A DNA stretch of 64,000 bases, taken from NCBI RefSeq assembly GCF_039862785.1, contig NZ_CP156795.1:3075975-3139974 (forward strand), written 5' to 3'. Made by a program: the position numbers and the translations under genes. The DNA is from Acinetobacter sp. ANC 7912 (GTDB lineage: Bacteria; Pseudomonadota; Gammaproteobacteria; Pseudomonadales; Moraxellaceae). The notes under the pieces are model-generated. The model was not told the origin of the DNA. It ran no database searches and saw only the letters and a program-made list of their open reading frames with translations. Below, in pieces: positions 48,403-57,390 of the stretch; positions within the stretch are counted from its first letter, which is position 1, and each line of letters opens with the position of its first letter.

Positions 48403-49377
48403 ACGCCAATCTCAACTTTAAATAAGCTTTTCAAATTGAATCGGTGAATAACCACATTTTTTATTCATAACGACGCAGACCGTATGTGACAAAATCTTTC
48501 TGATAAAACGATGCGATAAGTGCCATAAATCTCTTGCCCTTACTTTTTGAATATTAAAGCGATCAGTTAATTGACCAATGACCGTTTCAATTTTCCTTCG
48601 TGCTCTCATAAGCAACCTCATTGATTCTTGAGATCTAGAGTCCGGCATATTCTTTCTTAAAGGAGTTTGTAGATCAACATACTGAAATTTATAGTATTCT
48701 TTCAAGCTGGGTCTTAAGTAACCTTTATCTGCACCTAGTAACCCATGAATATTTTCTGTGATTTCTGGTGCAACATCACGCTCATCTACATTTGCTGGAG
48801 CGAAAGTATAGCCAGTAATCATACCCTCCAAATTAATTACAAGATGCCCTTTAAAACCATAGTATTTCTCTTGTTGTGCAGCACAATAACTAAAACCTGC
48901 ATGTTCTTTGAAATTCTTGTGTCTTTTTGCTCGACTATAACGACAAACAGGTATAGGAAATCCATCAATAAAATGAATATGATCCTGACCATAATGTGCA
49001 GTTAATTGGGCTGTGATTTTTTGATGAACTTGCCATAAGTTTGCACAATGCTTACAAAAGTTAGGATATGAACCTAAATGAGGGAACCAACTTAAGTAAT
49101 TGTTTTTAAAAAACATCCATATGCTTTTATCCGTATCCATTTTGAGACACTCACCAACAATTTGCATTGTGATAATTTCAATATCGGTTAAAGCAGGTGG
49201 AAAACCACGTTTTCTTAATGGTTCAGAGACTATAGTTGGGTAAATTTCCTCTATGATTAAATAGACAATGATGATAAATTCTTCAGTGGACATAACTGTA
49301 ATTTTATTTTCATAGACGGATTTAAAATGAGGTTATGTCCTTTTTATTTCAATGACTTAAAAAGTTGAGATTGGCGT
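48403..49377. mobile_element. IS982-family insertion sequence
   Basis: This 975-base element has perfect 17-base terminal inverted repeats (ACGCCAATCTCAACTTT at 48403-48419 and its complement at 49361-49377) and a 7-base target duplication. Size and transposase fit IS982. It is nested inside IS4 copy B and so is younger. Confidence 0.93.
48418..49293 (-). CDS. IS982-family transposase
   Basis: The 291-aa DDE transposase starts MSTEEFIIIVYLII and has FIDGFPIPVCRYSRAKRHK (first Asp), LLGADKGYL (second Asp) and RRKIETVIGQL (Glu). The frame is intact and spans nearly the whole element, overlapping the left inverted repeat at its stop. The element is probably still mobile. Confidence 0.93.
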   Translation of the reverse strand: MSTEEFIIIVYLIIEEIYPTIVSEPLRKRGFPPALTDIEIITMQIVGECLKMDTDKSIWMFFKNNYLSWFPHLGSYPNFCKHCANLWQVHQKITAQLTAHYGQDHIHFIDGFPIPVCRYSRAKRHKNFKEHAGFSYCAAQQEKYYGFKGHLVINLEGMITGYTFAPANVDERDVAPEITENIHGLLGADKGYLRPSLKEYYKFQYVDLQTPLRKNMPDSRSQESMRLLMRARRKIETVIGQLTDRFNIQKVRARDLWHLSHRFIRKILSHTVCVVMNKKCGYSPIQFEKLI

Positions 49378-50664
49378 ACCTTTTAGATTTTTCCATTAAA
49401 CTTTCTAGATGTTTAGGCAAATTGCCTGTGGAAGCCAAAGAATCAAACTTCAATAGGTTAAGGATAGCAATAGAGGTAATATGAAAGCTCATTCTCAAAG
49501 GACTGACTTTTGCACGTTGAGCCATATATTTCATTTGTCTTCTTAGAATATTATAGGCAATAAAGACTCCCCATAACTCTTGATAAATCAAGGTAGGTTA
49601 TTTACTCCTTAAATGCTTCCCTTCCTGTAAGTTACTCTTGATTTCTCGGTAACACATTTCTATTTCCCAACGCTGGGCATAGAGTTTTGCTAAAGCTAAT
49701 AATGGATATCTCTTTGAATCTATTAGTGAAGTGATATAACGTCTAATCTTACCTGCCTGCTCAACCTCAATGAGACGTGCTTCCCAATAATCTCCTAAGG
49801 CTGGATTAAGTTTTTTAGCTCTTGTTGATATCGGCATTCTAATATGAAAGTCATGTTGCGAATTACGCTCCACAATCTCATACTGTAAATTATCTTTTGC
49901 ACGCATAAGCCAATGACTTTCTTCTGCACGTTTTTGCCACCCGATGAGAAAATCTGCAGAGAAATAGGCTCGATCAAATAGGGTAATACTGTGTGAACAA
50001 GGAGATAATTGGCTTGCCAGTGTGAGTTCACCTTGATCCATACTGCCTATTTGAGCATCTATAATTTCATGGGTCGCGGTATTTACTAAGCAGGTTGCTC
50101 TCACTTGTGGATAAGGAGCATCAGCAGTTTTTCCTTTAGATGAACCAAAGTGTGCAAAATTCTCATCTGTATAAGGCATAGACCAAACAACACCATCAAC
50201 AGCGCACACACTCAGACCGTGAAAGTTTGAGTATTGCTGCTGAGATTCTTCAAACCAGGCTTGGCTAAGTAAAGAAAATAGCGCATTTAAAGGTTCTGAT
50301 CCTAAACGTTGTCGTGCTTGTACTACTGCGCTAGGAACACAATATTCTGTTGTACCAAATACAAGTTTTAGTTGTTCTACGACATATCCGATAGGTTGAT
50401 TTCGAAATAAAGCGAGTCCAATGACAAGCCATACCACATGTTCAGCGGGTAACTTCCTTCTTCTAATTGATGCCTTACCTGTTTGATTCAGACTTTCCCA
50501 ATCCAGTTGAAATCAATAAATTCACTAAAATGGCTAAGTGAAGGTAAAGAATGTTGAAGGGTGCAATCTAAATTTTCAGATAAAGTCATAAAAAAAAATG
50601 AGCGTATTTACATACACTCATTTTTACTACATTTTACTAATATTTGCTTAACTGACTGGCATTA

Positions 50665-50683
50665 CTCAATCGAGGGCTTTTTT
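50665..50683 (+). terminator. Right half of the split dmeR/mnmE terminator
   Basis: CTCAATCGAGGGCTTTTTT keeps the CTC/GAG core hairpin and T-run. Before both insertions it would have lain between dmeR and the convergent mnmE end as a bidirectional terminator. Confidence 0.8.
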
Positions 50684-50695
50684 CGTTGAACAAGA

Positions 50696-50713
50696 AAATT
50701 ACTTTCCAATACA
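50696..50713. other. Attachment site of the integrative element, left
   Basis: AAATTACTTTCCAATACA is an exact direct repeat of 59234-59251, the latter being the mnmE 3' end. The complement here reads TTCTGTATTGGAAAGTAA when three bases are added, close to the attachment sequence I recall for SGI1-type islands at the same gene. Confidence 0.9.
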
Positions 50714-51236
50714 GAAGATAATTAAAATGTTTTTATTTAATAAATACAATAACATATAGAATTAAACAATAAATAGATACTAATTGGATACTTTTCAAAG
50801 CAAGGCAAGGCATTTTTTGCGCCCCATGAATCTGCTCTTTTACTGTTAGAAAAATAGAGTTTTGAAGTCTGCCTCGCACGCCCACGCTTTTTTTAATTCT
50901 CTAGCACTTCAACAATTGTTTGCTGTGTTTTTTCGCTGCCATTATTTGAGTGAGGCGAAATTGAGTATTGAAGCTGCTCCCCTTATTGGTGGCTCAGGTG
51001 GGGGGGTAGATTTAGAATCTTATCCTTTGTGAGTGACTTTGAGGTACTCACTTGGTCAGTTTTAAAATGTGAGCAAGATTGACCATATCCCCCAGTGGGG
51101 GTAATCCTATGTTCAGGTTATTTGTAGCAGTAAACCGCCCGAATAATCGCATTGTAGTTCTATTGGGATTTTAAGCCTTAAAACCACAGTTGCATCCATC
51201 CCTCGCGTGCGCGCGCGTAGTTGTTCCGAAACACAA

Positions 51237-51359
51237 CGCAATTTTGCGCTCAGTGAATACCGTTGCTCAATTTTGAGCATCGCTTTTAAAACATAGATTT
51301 AGCCAACGCAATTTTGCGTTTACCTTATAAAACAAGGATTTAGCCAACGCAATTTTGCG
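51237..51359. repeat. Three CGCAATTTTGCG repeats
   Basis: The 12-base hairpin word occurs at 51237-51248, 51307-51318 and 51348-51359. The last two share TTTAGCCAA in front. A similar hairpin word GCTCAATTTTGAGC lies at 51267-51280. Confidence 0.75.
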
Positions 51360-51675
51360 CCATCATACTGTTAGTAAATGTTAGTTTTTTCAGACTGCTT
51401 TAAAAATACAAAACCTTATAAAACCTAATATTCAAAGATGCTCAAACGCTTTGAACCTCACAAAACCTCACTTTCATTACGGCATGATTACGGCATGTTT
51501 TTCTGCTGCACTGTTAAGAATTGATAAGGTTTGAACCTGATAAAACCTGATCTTTGTGATACGTACTGATACGAAATGAGTTTCTCTTAAAATACCGATA
51601 AACCTTGATATGACTATGTTTGAGTGTGGTTTTGATGGTCTTTTTAATGTGGTGCTGTAAAACAAGAAATTCTTT

Positions 51676-52021
51676 ACGTAGCTATACAAAATAGGGGGTC
51701 TTTGCTGTACGTAGCTGTACGAAATCAAAGTTATCAAATCGCTGTATGCCTTGCTGTAATCGGCATAGGTGGCATTTCTTACAAGTACCCTGTAAAGCAA
51801 AATTTAGCAGGACGTAGCATGGCAAAACCGCCTTTCTTGTTGGACGTAGTTTGACGAACTGCATATCTACTTAAAACGGCGTATGCCTTGTATGGCTTGG
51901 CATTGAGTGCATTTTTATAGGTACTTTTATCAGTATCTTGTCAAACAAATATACAAGGCTTGTCATGCAAGATTTAAGGCCATTTACTGATACGGATTTT
52001 GTACGACGTAGAACGACAAAA
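51676..52021. repeat. Five ACGTAG repeats
   Basis: ACGTAG occurs at 51676, 51709, 51812, 51844 and 52016. The flanks are partly inverted, for example TGTACGTAGCTGTAC and GGACGTAGTTTGAC. They look like degenerate protein-binding sites. Confidence 0.6.
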
Positions 52022-52150
52022 TGGGGGTGTAATCACTCCATTTATGCGATTTGCGAAACAATCCTATGAAAGAAATGATTTTGTGAAACAAACCCTATGA
52101 AAGAAGCGTTTATTCAATAAAAAAAGCTCCCCATATTTAGGGAGCTTCGA

Positions 52151-52477
52151 TTAAAGCAATTGCAATTCATCCGCTCTAATCTCAGTCACTTCCCGATCTG
52201 CTCCTTTACTGTCTTTCCACTTCCGTGTACGCAATGAGCCTTCGATATAAACCTTTCCACCTTTCTTGAGGTACTTACTCGCAATCTCAGCTAATCGGTT
52301 GCTGGTGGTGATTCTATGCCATTCTGTGGCCTCTTTGCGCTCTCCAGTGGTCTTGTCTTTCCAAAACTCAGTAGTTGCAACGCTGAATGTCGTAACGCTG
52401 CCACCGTTGGAGAATTGTTTTGTTTCAGGGTCACGGCCTAGTACACCCATCACAGTTACTTTGTTTACGTTTGGCAT
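52151..52477 (-). CDS. ssb: Single-stranded DNA-binding protein of the element
   Basis: The 108-aa product is an OB-fold SSB core: VNKVTVMGVLGRDPETKQF, TTFSVATTEFWKDK, TEWHRIT and KKGGKVYIEGSLRTRKWKD. It lacks the Gly/Pro-rich linker and acidic tail by which housekeeping SSB recruits host partners, as in many plasmid and phage SSBs. It is the last gene of the element, 264 bases after the DUF927 ATPase, with the iteron array between. It probably coats DNA during element replication. Confidence 0.92.
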   Translation of the reverse strand: MPNVNKVTVMGVLGRDPETKQFSNGGSVTTFSVATTEFWKDKTTGERKEATEWHRITTSNRLAEIASKYLKKGGKVYIEGSLRTRKWKDSKGADREVTEIRADELQLL

Positions 52478-52521
52478 TGGTTTAAATCTCTCTAATTTTC
52501 TCAGAATGTCTATTTTTCATG

Positions 52522-52730
52522 GGTAACATAGGTAACATGGGTAACATCCTCGCTATGACAGCGTTTCAGGGTGTTACCTATATTTTTTTGCTTGGGTAAC
52601 GATGGGTAACATGGGTAACAAATGAGGGAAAATTTAGAACTTGTTACCTCTGTTACCTGTTACCATTTTCAATAGGTAACGCCTGTAAGCCTTTATTCAT
52701 GCGGCTGTTACCTGTGTTACCTCTGTTACC
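52522..52730. repeat. Array of fourteen GGTAAC iterons (candidate origin)
   Basis: GGTAAC occurs seven times on the plus strand (52522, 52531, 52540, 52595, 52605, 52614, 52675). Its complement GTTACC, read with a leading T, also occurs seven times (52572, 52642, 52651, 52658, 52706, 52715, 52724). Triplets are spaced by about nine bases. The array fills the gap between ssb and the DUF927 ATPase gene. Iterons next to a replication ATPase mark origins in P4-type satellites and plasmids. Confidence 0.85.
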
Positions 52731-52741
52731 TTCGTTTTTTA

Positions 52742-55225
52742 CTATTCCCAGCTAAAAATAGCCTCTTTGACGGCGTAAACCTTCACTGCATTTTTCCGTG
52801 ATGGGATTCTTGCTGTCTTGCTGGTCTTGCCTGTGTCATGCTCAAGTAGGTTGTAAGCTAGTAAGGCCCTTGCTGCTTTGCGACTGTCATAGCCTTTGCA
52901 GACTTCATTTTTAAACTGCTCAGGCAATACATAAAATATCTTTTCGCCGTTTTCTATCTTCCAGTAGCCGACACGGTTATTGATACGCTCGATATGATCG
53001 GGATCGGGTGTAATAGCTTCAAAACGGCTTGATTCATTCGCCTCAAAGAATGCTTTAACATGGGTCACAATTTCCCGATTCTCATAATCTCCGACCTGCT
53101 CAAAACTGCCCAGCCATTGATTAAATACCTTTTGTACGGCGTTAAACGCTGTGCCTGTTTTCCAGCCTGTAATATTGGCCTTTGTTGCCAGTTCTCCAGC
53201 CGTTGCCACCAATGCAAAGTAGTTAGCCACTCGGACAATATGCCCTTGCGACTGGTTCACGGTTAAGGCTTGGCGGTACTGGTCTAAAAGCTCTCTAGCT
53301 TCATCCATACGCTCGCCTTTGTTGCTGGTCAGATACTCAAGCCATGCAATGCCAGCCACGCCGTAGCAGTCTGCCATGCGCTTACTCAGTTCAATTGCTT
53401 GTTTTGGTGCATCCTCTGCAAAGTCTATACCGTCAAAAATACCGTACTCAGACTGATCTATATCAATATCAGCTAAGCGTATTTCTTGTCCCAGCTTAGT
53501 CTTTTGGCCTTGCTCGCTCATAATGTCTTTAAGGCTTTTCTCCCCACTGGATAAAAATATAACTTTCCACTGGTGCATAGGCTTTGCTGTGATTTGCTTT
53601 GTCATGCGACCTTTGCCCAAGCCATTTGCAAGCATATAGACAATGTTTCCTAACTCTTTGGGGTTCGCTATCTCTCCGATTTCATCCAGCACTAAAAAAC
53701 CATCATTGTGCATATAGGCTGTATTCTCTAAGGCGTTTCCTGTGGCTCTCCATGTTCTATAAAATTGCTTTGGATTGCCCCACACGGAACTCGCAAGGTT
53801 TAAGGCTGTGCTTTTCCCTTTGGACGAACCGCCCTTGATATGAAAGCCACCGCCTTGCTGGTTAAGAGGGTCTAGCAGTTGTCCAGCAAAGGCCGTACAC
53901 AATGAAAAAGCCAACAAGCTATGATTCTCTGCCAATTGCGCTACATTGCTTCGCCATTGCTCTAATGTACCTTTGCTTTGATAACGGTTATCTAAGGCAT
54001 TGTTAGCCTGGTAAACTATTAAATCACTACTGCTTTGTCCGATCTGCTTATGAGGTAGTACAAATACGTCATCATGCCAGCCGACCCGATCCACACATAA
54101 GGCATATTGACCTGTTTGATAACTCATTAAATAGCATTGAAAAAGGTTTCTTGCTCGTTGGTCAGGTGCAATCATTACACCCTGATAAGACAATGCTTTG
54201 CGTAGGTCTGCGCCGTCCGTTTGGAATAGCTCCATAGATAGGGCCTGTGTGTGTTCTACCTTGTTATCATCCTTCCACTTGAGCAATACACCCCAGTTAT
54301 TACTAGAATCATCTCTAGTCTTAGCAACAACCAATACAGGGCTTGAAATAAAACGCTTGTGGCTTATGCCGTTCTTATCTTCATCAACAAAATAAAGCCC
54401 ATCCTGCGTGATGTGGAAATGTCCGTTTTCCCATTTCATCGGTTTAGCCAAGTGGCCTTTAGGCAAAATATTTTTTACTGGTAAAGCCTCTATAGCTTCC
54501 TCAATAAACGCCAGCACTTCACTTACACTCTCATCCTGGCTTAATTCAATCTGGAACTCGCTTACACCGATTTTTAAATACTGGCATAGCAACCTAACTG
54601 CCGTACTCTGCTCCAGCTTTTTAAATGGCTCAAGGTGCATTTGTTCAATTCTGACAGGCAAATAAAGCTGCTTATAACCTGCCTGTGATAGCTGGTTAAT
54701 CACGAACTGTATTTGTTCAAAATCAAACGGCTTGAGTTCTGTTTTATGGTTGCTGCATAGGGTAGGCAGTAGCACCAACACAACGGCGTAGCCAGTCTGT
54801 GCGACCTTAAAGAATGCCTCCAGGCTGTACGTGATAATGACAGGCTGGGCATGGTCAAAATCGCCATACCTTGCAAAGCCTCTAGCCAATCCATCAGGCA
54901 TGACAGCCACGCGCTGCCCATCCTGCATGACTGCACACTGTACAAGCTCCATTTGTCCATCATAGACAGGTACAATCAAAGGCTGTTCATAGGTAACGCC
55001 GTTTATATCCACATTGCCATCATCGACATAGATCGGCTGCTCAGGACTGCCAAAACGCTGTATGAGTGGATGTGATGAATAAGCATCATTAAACGATACA
55101 AGCTGCGTACATTCGTTTAAAATGGCTTCGGGTGTTATTAGTTCTTTGGGGTGGTCATAATCAAGCATTGTGACTACTCCCTCCATAACAACATCAACCG
55201 CACTTTCTAATGATTCATTTTTCAT
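52742..55225 (-). CDS. DUF927-domain ATPase, putative replication primase/helicase
   Basis: The 827-aa product has an N-terminal part (about 1-200) with a Toprim-like stretch as in phage primases. A DUF927 region and a AAA-like core follow, with Walker A GGSSKGKST (about residues 466-474) and Walker B FLVLDEIGEIANP. Such proteins are found in plasmids and satellites where they unwind or prime DNA. Next to iterons and ssb, it is the likely replication protein, comparable in role to P4 alpha. It starts nine bases after the gene before it. Confidence 0.85.
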   Translation of the reverse strand: MKNESLESAVDVVMEGVVTMLDYDHPKELITPEAILNECTQLVSFNDAYSSHPLIQRFGSPEQPIYVDDGNVDINGVTYEQPLIVPVYDGQMELVQCAVMQDGQRVAVMPDGLARGFARYGDFDHAQPVIITYSLEAFFKVAQTGYAVVLVLLPTLCSNHKTELKPFDFEQIQFVINQLSQAGYKQLYLPVRIEQMHLEPFKKLEQSTAVRLLCQYLKIGVSEFQIELSQDESVSEVLAFIEEAIEALPVKNILPKGHLAKPMKWENGHFHITQDGLYFVDEDKNGISHKRFISSPVLVVAKTRDDSSNNWGVLLKWKDDNKVEHTQALSMELFQTDGADLRKALSYQGVMIAPDQRARNLFQCYLMSYQTGQYALCVDRVGWHDDVFVLPHKQIGQSSSDLIVYQANNALDNRYQSKGTLEQWRSNVAQLAENHSLLAFSLCTAFAGQLLDPLNQQGGGFHIKGGSSKGKSTALNLASSVWGNPKQFYRTWRATGNALENTAYMHNDGFLVLDEIGEIANPKELGNIVYMLANGLGKGRMTKQITAKPMHQWKVIFLSSGEKSLKDIMSEQGQKTKLGQEIRLADIDIDQSEYGIFDGIDFAEDAPKQAIELSKRMADCYGVAGIAWLEYLTSNKGERMDEARELLDQYRQALTVNQSQGHIVRVANYFALVATAGELATKANITGWKTGTAFNAVQKVFNQWLGSFEQVGDYENREIVTHVKAFFEANESSRFEAITPDPDHIERINNRVGYWKIENGEKIFYVLPEQFKNEVCKGYDSRKAARALLAYNLLEHDTGKTSKTARIPSRKNAVKVYAVKEAIFSWE

Positions 55226-55234
55226 TATTGGCCC

Positions 55235-55603
55235 TCACTGCACACGGTTGATATGGATATTTGAATTAATCAAAACACCGTCATTTGATAATCCGACTTT
55301 TTCGCGGTTATCCATCATTTGCAGTAAATGCTGTTCTGCTTCCTCAAAGCTAATGCTGAAATGCTTTGCAATGTCCTCTAGGCGGTACATAGGTTCGCCG
55401 TCATCGGTGTAACCGCTTGGCGGTGGCAGTAGGTTTAATTCCTTAGCCTTTTGGTGCATCTCTGCTTTGATATGCTCAGGCGTGTAGTGCATTGTCAAAA
55501 TAAGGGCTTGCTCAGTGACGGGGTGGTGTTCCCCATACTGCTCAAGCATTGCTTTGTAATGGTCAAAGGCTTTGAAAAATTCAGGGTCTACATGTTCAAT
55601 CAT
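55235..55603 (-). CDS. Hypothetical protein of the element (122 aa)
   Basis: This soluble protein begins MIEHVDPEFFKAFDHYKAML and has a His-rich first half and an acidic helical second half with a possible helix-turn-helix (LEDIAKHFSISFEEAEQHLL, about residues 77-96). I do not recognise the family. It overlaps the BRO-N gene by eight bases and lies nine bases before the DUF927 gene, so it is co-transcribed. A role in replication control is possible but unproven. Confidence 0.72.
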   Translation of the reverse strand: MIEHVDPEFFKAFDHYKAMLEQYGEHHPVTEQALILTMHYTPEHIKAEMHQKAKELNLLPPPSGYTDDGEPMYRLEDIAKHFSISFEEAEQHLLQMMDNREKVGLSNDGVLINSNIHINRVQ

Positions 55604-56102
55604 TGTGTATACCCTCAAAAGTTAGCTGTAAATTTGCTTTGCATGTTGTAATTCTTAGGTTTAAATCTCGCATTGAATAGCGGTGGTTTGCCAAGCCAGT
55701 GCCATGAAATGAACCTTTAGCCTTTTGGGTCTTTGCTTGCATACATAGGCGGTTCAGTTCTTCATAGGCTGTCTGCCGTGCTGAATAGCTCCCAGTCTTG
55801 CGGATGCTCGGCAATACCTCAGAAAATACCCAGTTTTGGAAATTCAATGCTTCGGGTTTAGTCGATCTAAATACAATGCGGTACAGGTTTTCTTCACTGA
55901 TAAAAGTTAGCTTTTGAGTACCGCCATTTGTAAGGGTATACATTTCATGTACCCCCTTTGGATTTAGCTTAAAACGGCTTGCTGTCGCGTTTTTAATATC
56001 TAAGGCTTGACCAACATCAGGCAGACAAAACAAAGGCTGTCCGTTTACATCAAAGGCAATCCGAACGCCGTACTCATTAAAATTAAATACTGCTGGTTTC
56101 AT
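55596..56102 (-). CDS. BRO-N domain protein
   Basis: The 168-aa product has an N-terminal BRO-N domain (about 1-105; FNFNEYGVRIAFDVNGQPLF, YRIVFRSTKPEALNFQNWVF, SEVLPSIRKTGSY), a DNA-binding fold common in phages and viruses. A basic C-terminal tail follows. BRO proteins often act as antirepressor-like regulators. The start ATG overlaps the previous stop by four bases, so translation is coupled. Confidence 0.88.
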   Translation of the reverse strand: MKPAVFNFNEYGVRIAFDVNGQPLFCLPDVGQALDIKNATASRFKLNPKGVHEMYTLTNGGTQKLTFISEENLYRIVFRSTKPEALNFQNWVFSEVLPSIRKTGSYSARQTAYEELNRLCMQAKTQKAKGSFHGTGLANHRYSMRDLNLRITTCKANLQLTFEGIHND

Positions 56103-56317
56103 GCTGCCACCTCTTTAACAAGCTCATACCGTGCATGTCTGCCAATGCCTGACTTATTGCGCTCGCTATGGGTCACAATGTCATAGCCTGCATTGCGTAA
56201 ACGCTGAATAATTGCGCTCAGGCGGTAGCAGTTGAAAAGGTCGATAGCCTCGGCCTGTGAAATGGTCTTGCCTTGCTTGAGGTGTGCTAGGACTTGTTTT
56301 AATTGGGTGTTGTTCAT
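56099..56317 (-). CDS. Small winged-helix-like protein
   Basis: The 72-aa product, starting MNNTQLKQVLAHLKQGKTIS, resembles the small phage helix-turn-helix proteins with QAEAIDLFNCYRLSAIIQRL and a basic wing (SERNKSGIGRHARYEL). It is probably a DNA-binding regulator. ATG 56317 is preferred; an earlier frame start would overlap the preceding gene. It lies four bases after that gene and overlaps the BRO-N start. Confidence 0.75.
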   Translation of the reverse strand: MNNTQLKQVLAHLKQGKTISQAEAIDLFNCYRLSAIIQRLRNAGYDIVTHSERNKSGIGRHARYELVKEVAA

Positions 56318-56321
56318 GTTC

Positions 56322-56918
56322 TTATGCTCCCATTCCTGACAGTGCATCGGTCAGCTTGTGAATCGTTCCGATGTGGATTATCAGAACGTCCTTAACGCCT
56401 GATTTCTTCACCATGTCAGCATGTTCACTAAGTAGCTCTTTAATCGTTCCGTTAAAGCCTCTTAGCTCTAAAAACTTCATAGATTCATCATTTACGATTA
56501 AATCCGCTTCCTGATCCGCTTCGCCAGTTGGACAATATGAGGCAAGGGCATAGGCGTATAGATCGGCTGGGTCTGTAATACTCAAGGTTTCCAGCGCCAA
56601 GCGTAAAAAGGTATTTAGCTTGCTGGCCTCGGCCTTTAAGTAATCATCAATTGAATAAGGCTTAGAAAATACCTCTGCACTTAATTCGGATGCTCGGATC
56701 GAAACATGGTCTAGCAGGTCAATTGCCTGTTCAATCTGTCTTGCATTGGCTTCGGTTTTAAGTTCATCAGGCAAGTAATCAAGGGCCAAGCAAGTGAAGT
56801 CAGATACATCAGTAAAAAGGCTCTTTATCTGCTCGCCGTTTACTGCATGGCTGATCTGCTCAAGTCTGCTTTGTGCCTGCTGGGTGATGCTAATTGCATC
56901 CTGTAGAGTAATTTCCAT
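56322..56918 (-). CDS. Hypothetical protein of the element (198 aa)
   Basis: This acidic, mostly helical protein begins MEITLQDAISITQQAQSRLE. There are no recognisable motifs, signal or membrane segments. It lies three bases after the AlpA-like gene and four before the next, inside one operon. I do not know a family; the helical acidic make-up would suit a DNA-mimic or adaptor protein, but that is only a guess. Confidence 0.7.
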   Translation of the reverse strand: MEITLQDAISITQQAQSRLEQISHAVNGEQIKSLFTDVSDFTCLALDYLPDELKTEANARQIEQAIDLLDHVSIRASELSAEVFSKPYSIDDYLKAEASKLNTFLRLALETLSITDPADLYAYALASYCPTGEADQEADLIVNDESMKFLELRGFNGTIKELLSEHADMVKKSGVKDVLIIHIGTIHKLTDALSGMGA

Positions 56919-56921
56919 AGC

Positions 56922-57158
56922 TCAAGCCTCCATCGTTGCAATGGTGGCTTTGTGGCTTGCTATGCGTTCATTAATCCACTGGTCTACATCGGATTCAATC
57001 CAGGCAACTCGACGTTCAGAAATATTGACTGCTTTCGGGAACGTGCCTTTTTGCATCATTGCGTAAATTGACGATGCACCCAAGCCAGTTTTGGCCTGCA
57101 CTTCTTTACGGCGGATCAGGCGTACATTTTCGTTTTTTTGTTCTTTAGATAAAGTCAT
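56922..57158 (-). CDS. AlpA-family regulator/excisionase
   Basis: The 78-aa product has the AlpA/MerR-like winged helix-turn-helix: RLIRRKEVQAKTGLGASSIYAMMQKGTFP, with KAVNISERRVAWIESDVDQW after it (split here for reading). AlpA proteins switch on or assist integrase in P4-like elements. It is the first gene of the minus-strand operon. A palindrome (GAATGTTC/GAACATTC) lies 134 bases upstream and may control it. Confidence 0.88.
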   Translation of the reverse strand: MTLSKEQKNENVRLIRRKEVQAKTGLGASSIYAMMQKGTFPKAVNISERRVAWIESDVDQWINERIASHKATIATMEA

Positions 57159-57291
57159 CTAAACATTCTCCATAATGGAAATGCCTAGACACAAAATAGG
57201 GAATAGAAAAGTAATTAAGAGGGAAAAACTAAGTTTTATTAATTAGATATAGCAGCGTATAGCTATTCAATAGGTTCTAATGACTAGCAAT

Positions 57292-57315
57292 GAATGTTCA
57301 CCTTTATGAACATTC
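57292..57315. promoter_or_regulatory. Palindromic operator candidate
   Basis: GAATGTTC and GAACATTC are separated by eight bases. This is a perfect 8-base inverted repeat suited to a dimeric repressor. It lies upstream of the element's main operon. Confidence 0.6.
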
Positions 57316-57356
57316 TTATTGACTTATGCCATGTTTGAACTACTATTTACCTAAGA

Positions 57357-57390
57357 GGTAAGTCCGCTTACCACTATCGGCAATCCGATA
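57357..57390. other. Two adjacent perfect hairpins
   Basis: GGTAAG-TCCG-CTTACC (57357-57372) is followed two bases later by TATCGG-CAAT-CCGATA (57375-57390). Each has a six-base stem and a four-base loop. They may be part of a structured leader or small RNA. Confidence 0.6.

Larger units (their letters stand above)
48304..50589 (-). pseudogene. Broken IS4-family transposase (copy B)
   Basis: The gene starts at ATG 50589 (MTLSENLDCTLQHSL) and shifts frame by one base near 50488-50493 (GKV then LNQTGKASIRRR). It runs on from 50500 to a premature TAA at 49598-49600, and after that codon continues as PTLIYQELWG. It is then split by the IS982 element and ends after YPKKCQSIS at 48304. The YREK signature YAQRWEIEMCYREIK is intact. 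Three independent lesions mean it makes no active protein. Confidence 0.88.
48291..50664. mobile_element. IS4-family insertion sequence (copy B) carrying an IS982 element
   Basis: Perfect 18-base inverted repeats (TAATGCCAGTCAGTTAAG and complement) at 48291 and 50664 are flanked by the 11-base duplication CTCAATCGAGG. The IS differs in sequence from copy A. An IS982-family element lies inside it at 48403-49377, so its own length is about 1.39 kb. Confidence 0.92.
50714..52150. other. Repeat-rich noncoding end of the element
   Basis: About 1.4 kb without a convincing gene. It contains an alternating CG tract (near 51203-51218), three CGCAATTTTGCG words, five ACGTAG words with inverted flanks, and a direct repeat ending CCTATGAAAGAA (52063-52100). 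The longer frames here are built from these repeats and show no family. The region may hold cis sites for replication or packaging. Confidence 0.6.

Noticed and set aside
51477..51864. Two open frames of 107 and 60 codons in the noncoding end of the element
   Set aside because: They are formed by the ACGTAG and AAACCT repeats, have unlikely composition and no ribosome site.
52522..52730. CRISPR or microsatellite in the GGTAAC array
   Set aside because: Units are six to nine bases in both orientations, the pattern of iterons.
56794..57066. 90-codon plus-strand frame antisense to the AlpA-like operon
   Set aside because: It is the mirror of the coding AlpA-like and 198-aa genes.
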